Part shown: positions 1 to 9,578 of the stretch, piece by piece
Layout: every line of letters begins with the position of its first letter
How positions within the stretch are numbered: position 1 is the first letter of the stretch
Assembly: GCF_933208505.1 (NCBI RefSeq)
Contig: NZ_CAKOEU010000001.1
Length of the DNA stretch: 64,000 nucleotides
Source: Convivina praedatoris
Lineage (GTDB): Bacteria > Bacillota > Bacilli > Lactobacillales > Lactobacillaceae
Direction: 5' to 3' (one strand)
The notes under the pieces: generated by a model
Databases searched by the model: none
What the model saw: the letters and a program-made list of their open reading frames with translations, nothing else
Told to the model about the DNA's origin: nothing
Program-made: the position numbers and the translations under genes

Positions 1-16
1 ACGATTCCTTTTTTGC

Positions 17-2053
17 TTAATTACTTGCCTGGGCCTTTATAAAATCTTGTTCATCCCAAACTAAAATATTCAGCTCTTGTGCCTTTTCAAGTTTACTACC
101 GGCATCTTTTCCAGCAATCACTAAATCGGTTTTAGCTGAAACTGATCCAACGACATTGGCCCCCCGGTCAGTTAACCACTGAGTTACCGCCGGACGGCTG
201 TTAAACTCTAGTTTACCAGTAAGTACGACCTTTTTACCATAGAAAAACGAATTTTCATCGGCGATTGTTTGAGTCGAAATAAATTCCTGATTAACGCCAG
301 CTGTCTGTAATTCATTGATTAATTGTTGCGATTCTGGTTTAGCAAAATATTGCACAATTGAGTCGGCAATGGCTTCGCCCACCCCATCAATACTAGCCAA
401 TTCTGCCACCGAAGCCTGGGCGATAGCAGCCATCGTCTGGAAACGCTGAGCAATCAATTGAGCCGCCTTGGCACCCACTAGGCGAATACCTAGCCCAAAG
501 AGCAAACGCTCCAAAGAGTTAGCCCGTGAATTATCAATAGCAGTTAACAAATTATTGGCTGATTTTTCCTTAAATTTATCCAATTCTAATAATTGAGGCA
601 ATGCCAAATGGTAAATGGAGGCAACATCTTTAACAAACCCGGCGTTTAATAGCTGGTGAACCACGCGTGGTCCCATGCCATCAATGTTCATAGCATTTCG
701 TGAAGCAAAGTGGGTTAAGCCTTCTTGAATTTGAGCTGGACAGAACGGATTAATACAACGTAAGACTACTTCGCCTTCGACATGGACCAAATGCGCCTGA
801 CAGGCCGGACAGGTCGTGGGAATGACATAGGGGTGACTATCGCTAGGACGCTTACTTAGCACCACCTGGCCGACCTCAGGAATAATGTCCCCCGCCTTAT
901 GGAGCGTGACTGTATCGCCTATGCGGATAGCTTTTTCCATTAAGTAATCCGGATTGTGTAAACTAGCTCGCTGCACGGTCGTTCCGGCTAGTAAAACGGG
1001 ATCCATGACTGCTGTTGGCGTCACCGCCCCAGTGCGACCAACCGTCCATTCAATGTCTTGGACAATGGTCGTGGCCTCTTCTGGCGGGAACTTATAGGCA
1101 ATCGCCCAACGTGGAATTTTTATGGTATTTCCTAAATCGTATTCTAAATCTAAGGAATTAACCTTAACCACCACGCCATCAATACCATATGATAGACCAT
1201 CACGCTTTTGAGTATATTCGTCAATATAGTCACTGATTTCAGCCATTTTACCGATGACTCGGTTATGGTGATCAGTTGGTAAGCCCAGCTGGGCAAAACG
1301 TTGCAAGACTTGGTCTTGATGAGTGGCCGAAAGGACTTCCGGTTCAGCCGTGTAGTAAATAAAGGCGGATAAATTGCGCGACCTGGTAATGGCTGCATTT
1401 AACTGACGTAAGGAACCGGCAGCCGCATTACGAGGATTAGCAAAGGGTTCTTGCCCATCCGCTTCGCGTTCCTCATTTAATTTAACGAAACTGGCTTTGG
1501 GCATGTAAATTTCGCCCCGGACTTCAATGTTTAGTGGTTCAGTTAATTGCTGTGGAATCGCCTTAATGGTCTTAACGTTTTGGGTTACGTCTTCACCGAT
1601 ACGTCCATTACCTCGGGTCGAAGCCTGAATCAAACGGCCGTTTTCATACCGTAACGCAACTGCCAGACCATCAATTTTTAGTTCCAAATTATATTGAGGT
1701 TGTTGGCCATCTAGCGCTTTTTTAGTGCGGTCTTCCCATTCTTGCAACTCAGCCAAACTAAAAACATCCCCCAAAGATAGCATGGGTGCTGGATGCGTTA
1801 CCTTGGCTAAATCTGACTTAGTCTGAGCCCCACCGACATTTTGCGTGGGAGAGTCTTGTTTAATAAACTGCGGGAAATGATTTTCCAAAGCCACTAAACG
1901 GGCATATAACTCATCATATACATGATCTTCGACTACTGGTTCATCTTTTTCATAGTAGGCAATCCCATATTCAGTTAAAAGGTCTTGTAGTTGGGCAATT
2001 TCGGTGCGCGCTTGGGCCACCGTCATTTGATCAACTGGTAATTTATCTGCCAT
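17..2053 (-). CDS. ligA: NAD+-dependent DNA ligase LigA
   Basis: It seals nicks between Okazaki fragments and during repair, using NAD+. The protein has about 678 residues, normal for the family. The adenylation motif KIDG (Lys near residue 126) is present. A four-cysteine zinc finger lies near residues 415-440 (CPAC, then CINPFC), followed by helix-hairpin-helix repeats and a C-terminal BRCT domain covering roughly the last 75 residues. An earlier ATG exists 9 bases upstream, but it sits directly against the AGGAGG. The ATG at 2053 has about 10 bases of spacing and gives the usual MADK-type start, so I chose it. It follows pcrA with only a short gap, so the two are probably co-transcribed, as in many Firmicutes. 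Confidence 0.96.
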   Translation of the reverse strand: MADKLPVDQMTVAQARTEIAQLQDLLTEYGIAYYEKDEPVVEDHVYDELYARLVALENHFPQFIKQDSPTQNVGGAQTKSDLAKVTHPAPMLSLGDVFSLAELQEWEDRTKKALDGQQPQYNLELKIDGLAVALRYENGRLIQASTRGNGRIGEDVTQNVKTIKAIPQQLTEPLNIEVRGEIYMPKASFVKLNEEREADGQEPFANPRNAAAGSLRQLNAAITRSRNLSAFIYYTAEPEVLSATHQDQVLQRFAQLGLPTDHHNRVIGKMAEISDYIDEYTQKRDGLSYGIDGVVVKVNSLDLEYDLGNTIKIPRWAIAYKFPPEEATTIVQDIEWTVGRTGAVTPTAVMDPVLLAGTTVQRASLHNPDYLMEKAIRIGDTVTLHKAGDIIPEVGQVVLSKRPSDSHPYVIPTTCPACQAHLVHVEGEVVLRCINPFCPAQIQEGLTHFASRNAMNIDGMGPRVVHQLLNAGFVKDVASIYHLALPQLLELDKFKEKSANNLLTAIDNSRANSLERLLFGLGIRLVGAKAAQLIAQRFQTMAAIAQASVAELASIDGVGEAIADSIVQYFAKPESQQLINELQTAGVNQEFISTQTIADENSFFYGKKVVLTGKLEFNSRPAVTQWLTDRGANVVGSVSAKTDLVIAGKDAGSKLEKAQELNILVWDEQDFIKAQASN

Positions 2054-2067
2054 TAAACGCATTCCTC

Positions 2068-4305
2068 CTACTCTTCCGTCACTTTAGTAATGGGCGCAAA
2101 AGCGGCTAATAACTGCTTAACTCCTTCTTGAGGAAAGGCCACTTGTAGCTCTTGATCATCTTGATTACCACTAACTGACACAACGGTACCGATACCCCAT
2201 TTTTTATGGGAAACTTTGTCGCCAGCCTGCCAACTAGTATTTTCAGCCCCCGTAGTTGCCTGAGTTACTTTTTGGACAGCACTAGCCCGATAGGTAGTAA
2301 CGGTAGCTTGTTGCAACCGACGACCAAGACCTGGATTAGGATTTTGCCCGCCGACTTGTTGGTCTAATAAATTGGGCGAAATTTCATCAATAAAACGAGA
2401 AGGTGGATTGGCCTGGGTGCGACCGTATAGCAGACGTGAATAGGCATTGGTCAAGAAGAGCTTTTGCATTGCTCGAGTGATGCCCACATAGGCTAGACGT
2501 CGTTCTTCTTCCAGCTGATCTTCGTCCTGACTGGCCCGACCCAGTGGAAAAATTCCTTCTTCTAGTCCAATCAAAAAGACCACTGGAAATTCCAGTCCCT
2601 TAGCAGCATGTAAGGTCATTAAGGTGACAATCCCATCATCTTGTCCAACATTATCAATATCAGACATTAAGGCTGTAGACCCCAAAAAATCAGTCAATGG
2701 ATCAATGGCATCCGGATCATCAGCTTGATATTTTTGATCAAATTCTTTGGTAACTGACAAAAATTCGTCCAAGTTTTCCAAACGAGATTGACTTTCAGGA
2801 TCACTTTTACTGGCCAAACTCTTGCGATAACCACTTTTTTCCATAACCGTTTCAGCTAATTCCGTAACTGATAGAAATTCAGCCTGGCGCTTTAAGTCAT
2901 GCATCATTTCTGCAAAAGTTAAAAGCTTGGTGGCACTGCTGGCCCGAATATCAGGTGCTAATTCAATATTATCAATAGCCTTTAGGGCTGAGTAAGCCAT
3001 TTGATTAGCAAAAGCATAGAGACGATCGACTGTCGTAGTCCCAATACTACGTTTAGGAACGTTGACAATTCGTTCAAAGGCAGCATTATCATCCGGATTA
3101 GCAATCAGGCTCAAATAGGCCATAATATCCAAAATTTCTTTCCGGTCATAGAACTTATGTCCACCGACGATAGTATAAGGAATATTGGCTTTGACTAAAG
3201 TTTCTTCAATTCCACGTGACTGGGCATTAGTTCGGTACAAGACGGCAAAATCGCTGTAAGAAGCCTGCTCATCGTCATGGCGTTTTTTAATTTGACTGAG
3301 GACAAAATCGGCTTCATCGTGCTCACTTTGGGCCCGATAATAGGTGATTTTTTCACCACTACCATTTTCAGTCCATAATTTTTTAGGAATACGCTCGTTA
3401 TTGTGATTAATTACATCGTTGGCAGCATCCAAAATCGATTGTGTCGAACGGTAATTTTGTTCCAACATGACCGTCTTAGCATCGGGATAGTCCTGCTCAA
3501 AGTTCAAAATATTGCCCATGTTAGCGCCACGCCAACCATAAATTGACTGATCAGCATCCCCGACAACCGCCAAATTATGATGACCCTGAGCTAAAAGATG
3601 AACAATTTGGTATTGAGCATCGTTGGTGTCCTGATACTCATCGACATGAATGTACTCAAATTGTTGTTGGTAGCGCTCCAAGACCGCTGGCACCTCTTGG
3701 AAGAGTCGGATAGTCAGCATAATTAAGTCATCAAAATCAACACTTTGGGCTTGTAATAAGGCCTGTTGATAATTTTGATAGACTTCAGCGACCGTTTCTT
3801 CATAGTAATTTTGAGCTTGTTTTTTAAATGCTTTAGGTTCGATTAGTTCATTTTTAGCATTGGAAATCGTCCCTAAAATACTACGGGGATCGTACTGCTT
3901 AGTATCCAAATCTAAATCATTAAGCACTCGTTTCATTAACGTCCGCTGAGCACTAGTATCTAAAATTGTAAAATTACGAGATAGGCCAATTTGTTCCCCA
4001 TCGCGACGTAAAATTCGAACGGCAAGGGCGTGAAAAGTCGAAACCCAGATGGACTGAGCTAATTCTTGATCAACTAATTGACCGATTCGTTCCCGCATTT
4101 CACGAGCAGCTTTATTGGTAAAAGTGATCGCTAAAATTCGCCAGGGGGCGATGTTTAAATCTTCGACTAAATGGGCGATTCGATGAGTCAAAACCCGGGT
4201 TTTCCCAGAGCCAGCCCCGGCCATAATTAGCAAAGGCCCCTGCGTGATAGCCACCGCTTCGGCCTGTTTATCATTCATTCCTTGAGTTAATTTTTCAACG
4301 GTCAT
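2068..4305 (-). CDS. pcrA: ATP-dependent DNA helicase PcrA (UvrD/Rep family)
   Basis: This is a superfamily 1A 3'-5' helicase for nucleotide excision repair, replication restart and removal of RecA filaments. The Walker A motif AGAGSGKT is near residues 29-36. The Walker B type motif (DEYQDTN), the GDADQSIYGWRGA motif and the C-terminal TLHAAKGLEF motif are all visible. At 745 residues the length is normal, and the C-terminal tail keeps the small Tudor-like region (GDKVSHKKWGIG) that contacts RNA polymerase in Bacillus. The start has an AGGAAG Shine-Dalgarno. It is the first gene of a pcrA-ligA unit, separated by a terminator from the cyd/glucosaminidase operon upstream. Confidence 0.97.
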   Translation of the reverse strand: MTVEKLTQGMNDKQAEAVAITQGPLLIMAGAGSGKTRVLTHRIAHLVEDLNIAPWRILAITFTNKAAREMRERIGQLVDQELAQSIWVSTFHALAVRILRRDGEQIGLSRNFTILDTSAQRTLMKRVLNDLDLDTKQYDPRSILGTISNAKNELIEPKAFKKQAQNYYEETVAEVYQNYQQALLQAQSVDFDDLIMLTIRLFQEVPAVLERYQQQFEYIHVDEYQDTNDAQYQIVHLLAQGHHNLAVVGDADQSIYGWRGANMGNILNFEQDYPDAKTVMLEQNYRSTQSILDAANDVINHNNERIPKKLWTENGSGEKITYYRAQSEHDEADFVLSQIKKRHDDEQASYSDFAVLYRTNAQSRGIEETLVKANIPYTIVGGHKFYDRKEILDIMAYLSLIANPDDNAAFERIVNVPKRSIGTTTVDRLYAFANQMAYSALKAIDNIELAPDIRASSATKLLTFAEMMHDLKRQAEFLSVTELAETVMEKSGYRKSLASKSDPESQSRLENLDEFLSVTKEFDQKYQADDPDAIDPLTDFLGSTALMSDIDNVGQDDGIVTLMTLHAAKGLEFPVVFLIGLEEGIFPLGRASQDEDQLEEERRLAYVGITRAMQKLFLTNAYSRLLYGRTQANPPSRFIDEISPNLLDQQVGGQNPNPGLGRRLQQATVTTYRASAVQKVTQATTGAENTSWQAGDKVSHKKWGIGTVVSVSGNQDDQELQVAFPQEGVKQLLAAFAPITKVTEE

Positions 4306-4381
4306 AATTACTTCCTATTCCAGAATTTCCATCCTCAATTTTATCATAATCAGGGGCGAACATCAGTTTGGCATTTGATCG

Positions 4382-4408
4382 AAAAAAGCCAGCAAATCCC
4401 TTGCTGAC
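4382..4408 (-). terminator. Terminator after the cyd-glucosaminidase operon
   Basis: An 8-bp stem (4388-4395 with 4401-4408, one G-U pair) has a 5-base loop and a run of six T on the minus strand. It lies directly after the stop codon of the glucosaminidase gene. Confidence 0.85.
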
Positions 4409-4409
4409 T

Positions 4410-5036
4410 TCAAGTAGGCAAATCAAATCGTTGTAAATGCCAAGTTTCAATAATATTAATAATCTTTTGAGCATAAGCTGGATCAGTGGCATAGCCATCA
4501 GCTACTAGGGCCTGGGCAGCCTTTTTATAATCCTTAGCAGCCATCACGTGCTGGTATTGCAGTGCATTCCAAGGAGTTCCCTCTTTTAATAAACGGGCAT
4601 GGTCTTCCATGCTGGCCTGCCAATTAGGATAAACAGCAAAATTATCTTTAATCACCAGCCACTGCCCATTCTCATATTCACTGGTTTCGATTAAAATACT
4701 AGCCTGATTGCCATGCGCTTTAACACCATACAAATTATGATACTTTTGGGCTAACTCACTTTGATTCCAATTTGATTCTAAAATAGCTTGAGCCAAACTG
4801 ATTGAAGCTAAAATACCATATTTCTTTTGCATTTGACGGGCATTGGGAGCCCAGCTAGTAATTAATTCCTGATGCTGCTTGGTTTGAGCCGTTAAAGTCG
4901 GATTAAGATTAGGGCCAGGTTGGCTGGGCGTTAAAATGGCTAAAATCAACAATCCCAATAAAAAACCGGCCACAATTAAATAAAGCTGACGCTTCTTCTT
5001 ATTTTTAGGTAATCTAAGAATTTTCCCTTGGCTCAT
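4410..5036 (-). CDS. Membrane-anchored endo-beta-N-acetylglucosaminidase (GH73)
   Basis: This is a predicted peptidoglycan hydrolase of the FlgJ/LytG glucosaminidase family, 208 residues. A basic N-terminus (KNKKKR) precedes one hydrophobic segment at about residues 18-36, with no clear cleavage site, so it is probably a signal anchor that leaves the enzyme outside the membrane. The GH73 core is visible: AQAILESNW with the probable catalytic Glu at about 87, followed by NLYGVKA. No SH3 or LysM wall-binding repeat follows, so this is a minimal enzyme. Its ATG overlaps the stop codon of cydC (TAATG), so it is translated as the last gene of the cyd operon. A functional link to the oxidase is not evident. 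Confidence 0.88.
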   Translation of the reverse strand: MSQGKILRLPKNKKKRQLYLIVAGFLLGLLILAILTPSQPGPNLNPTLTAQTKQHQELITSWAPNARQMQKKYGILASISLAQAILESNWNQSELAQKYHNLYGVKAHGNQASILIETSEYENGQWLVIKDNFAVYPNWQASMEDHARLLKEGTPWNALQYQHVMAAKDYKKAAQALVADGYATDPAYAQKIINIIETWHLQRFDLPT

Positions 5037-6760
5037 TAAAATTGATCCATTGCGTATAGTTGTTGAAAAGCTTCCGAATGTGCTAACAATTCTTGTGGAG
5101 AACCAGCCATGGTAAAGCGTCCATCGTTTAAGAAATAAATATGATCGACAGCTTCAATGCCAGTTAGGTGGTGCGTTACCCAGATAATCGTACGATTCTT
5201 TAAGGCCGTGAAAATTTGTGTTAACACCGCCGCCTCTGTTTTAGGATCTAAACTAACCGTGGGTTCATCTAAAATCACAATTGGTGCATCTTGGAGCAAA
5301 ATCCGTGCTAAAGCAAAACGCTGGCGCTCGCCACCCGAAAAACGTTGCCCGGCTTCTTGCATTGGAGTTTGATAACCCTGTGGTAAAGAAGCGACTAAAT
5401 CGGCTAATCCAGCTTGTTGAACAGCTTGCTGGACTTGATCTTGACTAGCTGTTAGATTGCCCATTCGAATATTATTTTCAATCGTGGTATCAAATAAATA
5501 AGACTGCTGATCAAGTACGGCTATTATTTTTGGTAATTCATCACCTAATTTATTGGGATTTAATCCGCCAATTGTAACTCTACCATTCATCGGTTGTAAA
5601 TCACCCGCTAATAATTTTAAAATGGTCGTTTTACCAGCACCTGAAGGCCCTAACAAGGCCATTTTTTGGCCAGCTAATAGGTCAAATGATACGTCATTTA
5701 AAACTAATTTATCACCATAGGCAAAGGAAACTTGATCAAAAACGACTGTCGTTGTTTGGGGTTTAATCCCTGCAGTTGACTTTGCACTGGGTTCAGGCAA
5801 ATCATTCAAACGCTTAATGCTATCTTCATAAAATGATGACTCACTGACTCCTTGATTAACCGCAATAAAACTATCAATTAATGGAATAATAGCCAAGGTA
5901 AAGGCCGCAATATAATTACTAGCAAAAAAACTATGGCCAAACTGATGCGTCGCCCAAATCATAATCAAAACCATCAGTAATAGGGATAAAAGTTGAATAG
6001 TAAAATCTCGCCACCAACCAAAAGCCATCAACTTCCCCTTGACTCGAGAAAGTTTTTGCATTGTTTGTCCTTCTTTGGCAACTAAATCTGCCTGACGACC
6101 AGATAACACCCAGTCCTGCATGCCTAAAATCGCATCTGTTGCATCAGTATATAAATCACTTTGTAAAGCTTTTTGACGGCTAACTTTCGCCCGATTTAAC
6201 GTTAAACTAGCCAAAGGAATCACAATTAAAATCAAGGCTAAAACCAGCATCCACAGTAACATAAAGGCCCAGTTAAACACCCCTAACCCAATGCTACTAA
6301 TCAGGTACAAAAGCATTCCCGCCCCTAGGGGAAATAGAGTTCTTAAATATAAATTCTCTAATTGTTCCAAGTCTTCGGCCAAAATACCTAAAACTTGACC
6401 AGTTTGTAACCGGCTTCTGATGCTACTAGCACCCCGAGCGGCACTTTGATAAAGGCGCTGACGTGATTTAGAAACGACCCGTAAAACCCAGTTATGAGAA
6501 ACCAGGCGTTCAACATAGCGAAAAACGGGTCGGGCAATTCCAAATCCACGCGTTAATACGATGGGCACATAAATCAATAAGATATTACTCGGATGTTGGG
6601 CCGACCTAGAAATCAAATAGCCGGAAATAAACATCAAAGCTGCTGCTGCAAAGGTTGTCATGAAACCTAAAACAATCGAACTCCACAAACCACGTTTTTG
6701 TTGACGGAGAAAGGGCATAACCCAGTGATCATGGGCTAATAATTTTTTTAGTTCTTTCAT
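5036..6760 (-). CDS. cydC: Heterodimeric ABC exporter subunit CydC
   Basis: One half of the CydDC ABC exporter, needed for assembly of cytochrome bd oxidase; in E. coli it is linked to thiol and haem handling. The 574 residues comprise an N-terminal six-helix membrane domain and a C-terminal ATPase. Walker A (GPSGAGKTT), the signature FSGGERQR and Walker B (IVILDEPT) are intact. The membrane-domain segments around ARPVFRYVERLVSH resemble CydC rather than CydD. Its ATG overlaps the cydD stop (ATGA), consistent with translational coupling and equal subunit supply. Confidence 0.93.
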   Translation of the reverse strand: MKELKKLLAHDHWVMPFLRQQKRGLWSSIVLGFMTTFAAAALMFISGYLISRSAQHPSNILLIYVPIVLTRGFGIARPVFRYVERLVSHNWVLRVVSKSRQRLYQSAARGASSIRSRLQTGQVLGILAEDLEQLENLYLRTLFPLGAGMLLYLISSIGLGVFNWAFMLLWMLVLALILIVIPLASLTLNRAKVSRQKALQSDLYTDATDAILGMQDWVLSGRQADLVAKEGQTMQKLSRVKGKLMAFGWWRDFTIQLLSLLLMVLIMIWATHQFGHSFFASNYIAAFTLAIIPLIDSFIAVNQGVSESSFYEDSIKRLNDLPEPSAKSTAGIKPQTTTVVFDQVSFAYGDKLVLNDVSFDLLAGQKMALLGPSGAGKTTILKLLAGDLQPMNGRVTIGGLNPNKLGDELPKIIAVLDQQSYLFDTTIENNIRMGNLTASQDQVQQAVQQAGLADLVASLPQGYQTPMQEAGQRFSGGERQRFALARILLQDAPIVILDEPTVSLDPKTEAAVLTQIFTALKNRTIIWVTHHLTGIEAVDHIYFLNDGRFTMAGSPQELLAHSEAFQQLYAMDQF

Positions 6761-8487
6761 AGCTTTACCCCCTGATGCAAGGCATCGCGCAATACGTTTA
6801 ATTGACTATCAGCTTGCGCCAATAGTACCGCTGGCTGTCCTTGCTCAACTAAATGACCATCCCGCATCACTAAGACATAGTCCATTTGCTTTAACCAGTG
6901 TAACCGGTGGGTCGCAAACAGGACTAAATGATCTTCAAACAGTGGTGCCATACTTTCTTTTAGCGCTAACTCAGTTTGAACATCCAAATGGGCTGTCGGC
7001 TCATCAAAGAGCAGCACTCGCCGCCGAGGGTCCAAAAACATTCGAGCCAGGGCAACTCGTTGAACCTGACCGCCCGATAATTGACGACCGCCCTCTCCAA
7101 CAATGGTGGCCAAGCCATCAGGTAACTCAGCTACTAATTCCGTTAAACCAGCCTGTTTGATGGCTAAGTCAAGGGCTTTTTGGTCAGCCTGAGGGTAATA
7201 AAACGTTAAATTATCCTTTAAAGAGGCATGAAAAATATAAGGGGCTTGGGGCAAATAGAAAAATTGCTTTTGCCAGTCCTGTTGGGCCAAATGAGGTAGT
7301 TCTTGACCATCAATGCTAATCTGACTATCTACTTGTGGTAATAACTGACCGCCGAGCAGATTCAAAAGCGTTGATTTCCCGGAACCACTTTCACCAACAA
7401 TTGCAACTCGTTCATAACCCCGTAAATCAAAATTTAAATCAACTAAATTGGGTTGATCCTGATAGGAAAAATTCAAGTTTTTTACCTGTAAATTACTAGT
7501 CGCCCGCCATTCTGCCAAATGCAACTGATTTTGGTCAGTCATTTCCGGCATATCTAGCACTTCTAAAACCTCGGCATAGGCATTTTTACCATCCAAGGTC
7601 GCATGATAATCATCAGCAAAACTCCGAAGTGGTAGAAAATATTCTGGCGCTAAAATCAAGATTGATAAGGCAGGAAACAGGGTCATGCGGCCGTTTAACA
7701 AATCCAACCCCAAGAAAACCGCCAAAACAGCGATTGATAAGGTGGTAAAGAAATCTAAAGCAAAGGTTGAGGTAATGGCAATAATTAAAGTCCGCATCGT
7801 CGTTTTGCGGTAATCTTCAGAAATTTGATAAATTTCTTGTCCATAGGCTCGTGATAATCCCAATTGCTTTAAGGTTGGCAAGCCCCGTAAGCCATCGACA
7901 AAGCGATTATTTAAATTTTTGAAATTTTGATACTCATCGTCAGCTTTTTTTTGGGCCGCCAAACCTAAAATAATAAAAAAGATAATAATAACTGGAAAAA
8001 TTAGCAGCAAAAACAAACCTTGAATCCACTTAAAATAGGTAATTGCAATTAATACAATCCAAGGAATAATCGATAAATCCCCGACTTTAATCAAAATTAA
8101 TTGAAAATAATTTTTCACATTATCTAACCCGGCAGCTAGTACGCTTACTGCCTGACCCGTCCCGAATTTAGCAATTAACGGACTGCCTAATTTAGCATAC
8201 TTTTCTAGCAGGGCAATCCGATAATTTTCGACGGTCTGATCAGCAAAGTTCGCCATAACATAGTTCTTTACAACTACCAGCAACTGACGTAGCCCAAAAA
8301 ACAAAGCAAATAAAAGCACCGGAATGGTAATACTACTTAGTCCCTTACCCTCCCACAGCCACACTAAAGCTTGGGAAAGACTAATCCCCTGACCCACAAT
8401 GGCTAGTGCTTGAATACCAGTCAGCACAATTAAGTAAAGGAGGGTCACCTTAATTTTAGGAAGCGCCAATAAGCGTCGATCGAACAT
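6757..8487 (-). CDS. cydD: Heterodimeric ABC exporter subunit CydD
   Basis: Partner of CydC in the ABC exporter required for cytochrome bd maturation. Six membrane helices precede an ATPase with Walker A (GESGSGKST), signature LSGGQVQR and Walker B (VLLFDEPT). The segments FVDGLRGL and LAPEYFLPLR match the CydD branch. The open frame extends upstream to 8547, but that part overlaps the hairpin after cydB. The ATG at 8487 has an AGGTGA ribosome binding site at good spacing, giving 576 residues. It is separated from cydB by a terminator-like hairpin, so cydDC may be made in smaller amounts than cydAB. Confidence 0.92.
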   Translation of the reverse strand: MFDRRLLALPKIKVTLLYLIVLTGIQALAIVGQGISLSQALVWLWEGKGLSSITIPVLLFALFFGLRQLLVVVKNYVMANFADQTVENYRIALLEKYAKLGSPLIAKFGTGQAVSVLAAGLDNVKNYFQLILIKVGDLSIIPWIVLIAITYFKWIQGLFLLLIFPVIIIFFIILGLAAQKKADDEYQNFKNLNNRFVDGLRGLPTLKQLGLSRAYGQEIYQISEDYRKTTMRTLIIAITSTFALDFFTTLSIAVLAVFLGLDLLNGRMTLFPALSILILAPEYFLPLRSFADDYHATLDGKNAYAEVLEVLDMPEMTDQNQLHLAEWRATSNLQVKNLNFSYQDQPNLVDLNFDLRGYERVAIVGESGSGKSTLLNLLGGQLLPQVDSQISIDGQELPHLAQQDWQKQFFYLPQAPYIFHASLKDNLTFYYPQADQKALDLAIKQAGLTELVAELPDGLATIVGEGGRQLSGGQVQRVALARMFLDPRRRVLLFDEPTAHLDVQTELALKESMAPLFEDHLVLFATHRLHWLKQMDYVLVMRDGHLVEQGQPAVLLAQADSQLNVLRDALHQGVKL

Positions 8488-8522
8488 GAAATCACCTATT
8501 TCTTTTTTAACTAAATATGTAC

Positions 8523-8555
8523 AAAAACGTTTACAACTAAGTTGCAAACGTTTTT
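8523..8555 (-). terminator. Intra-operon terminator-like hairpin between cydB and cydD
   Basis: A nearly perfect 16-bp inverted repeat (arms AAAAACGTTTGCAACT and AGTTGTAAACGTTTTT on the minus strand, one G-U pair) starts about ten bases after the cydB stop codon. The T-run ends within the arm itself. It could act as a partial terminator or as an mRNA-stabilising hairpin. Confidence 0.7.
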
Positions 8556-8564
8556 ATTTGATAA

Positions 8565-9578
8565 TCATTCTACCACTTTTTTAGCGATAATCCGCTTCCG
8601 GAAAACCCAGAAACTCCAAATTTGGTAGCCCAAAACAATTGGCAAAACCGTCAATGAAATAATGGTCATAACCTGCAAAGTGTAGGGACTAGATGAGGCA
8701 GATTCAATTGTAAGGGAGTGCAAGGGGTTATTAGCAACCATCACGCGTGGGAATAGACCGACAAAGAGTAAGATGGCTACTTCAACTAACGTCAACCCAG
8801 AGGTGATAAAAGGCAAAACCTCTTTTTCCATCTTAACCGTCATGAACCAACCCAAAACTGTGGTGGCCACAATCACTACCAAAATTAATAGCACAGGAAC
8901 TGGCTTAGTTTGAATAAAGTTAGTGTAAAAGAAGAGCAAGACCGCAAAGAGCGCTTCCCCAGCCAAAAGCAAGGGGTACAAGACCTTCAACTGACAAGCC
9001 GCCCGCTGACGCATTGGCCCATCAATTCGGATACGAGTATAGTTTAAACCGTGGACATAGCTCATCAAAGCAACAGCAATACCACCAACCAAAGTAAAGA
9101 GCGTAAAGTAATCAAAGAATCCGGCTGATACATTACCCTTGGCATCCATTGGGGTACCAGACACCATGGCCGTTAGGATAATACCCAAGAAAAACGGTGC
9201 AAAGAAAGAAGCAATCGCAATCAAACGTTCCCAAATTGCACTTCCTTGTCGAGTGGGCATATGCTCGCGGAATTCAAAGGAAACGCCACGATAAATTAAA
9301 GCCAACAACACTCCTAGTAATAGGAGGTAAAAACCGGAGAAGAGAGAAGCATACCAGTAAGGGAAGGCCGCAAAGGTTGCTCCTCCAGCCGTTACTAACC
9401 ACACTTCGTTTCCATCCCAAGTCGGACCAATTGTTTTGTATAGGGCTTCACGTTCGTGATGATCACGAGCCAGCGTCAAAAATTGCATGCCGACTCCAAA
9501 ATCATATCCTTCTAAGAAAAGAAAGCCTGACCACAAGACACCAATAAGAACAAACCATAAAAGCTGTAATACTGACAT
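8565..9578 (-). CDS. cydB: Cytochrome bd quinol oxidase subunit II CydB
   Basis: Membrane subunit II of the cytochrome bd oxidase, which passes electrons from (mena)quinol to oxygen. The protein has 337 residues with about eight or nine hydrophobic segments. The N-terminal region (LEGYDFGVGM and then GPTWDGNEVWL) is highly characteristic of CydB. Its ATG overlaps the cydA stop (TAATG) with AGGAGG upstream. Lactic acid bacteria of this kind usually need external haem, and some also external menaquinone, for this enzyme to work. No haem biosynthesis gene is seen in the window. Confidence 0.95.
   Translation of the reverse strand: MSVLQLLWFVLIGVLWSGFLFLEGYDFGVGMQFLTLARDHHEREALYKTIGPTWDGNEVWLVTAGGATFAAFPYWYASLFSGFYLLLLGVLLALIYRGVSFEFREHMPTRQGSAIWERLIAIASFFAPFFLGIILTAMVSGTPMDAKGNVSAGFFDYFTLFTLVGGIAVALMSYVHGLNYTRIRIDGPMRQRAACQLKVLYPLLLAGEALFAVLLFFYTNFIQTKPVPVLLILVVIVATTVLGWFMTVKMEKEVLPFITSGLTLVEVAILLFVGLFPRVMVANNPLHSLTIESASSSPYTLQVMTIISLTVLPIVLGYQIWSFWVFRKRIIAKKVVE

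Noticed and set aside
4295..4498. A 67-residue minus-strand frame spanning the pcrA-glucosaminidase gap
   Set aside because: It overlaps both genes and the terminator, and has no ribosome binding site.
8523..8555. AAACGTTT motifs between cydB and cydD considered as a cre site
   Set aside because: The sequence is better explained by the long hairpin. The spacing does not fit the cre consensus and no promoter is near.
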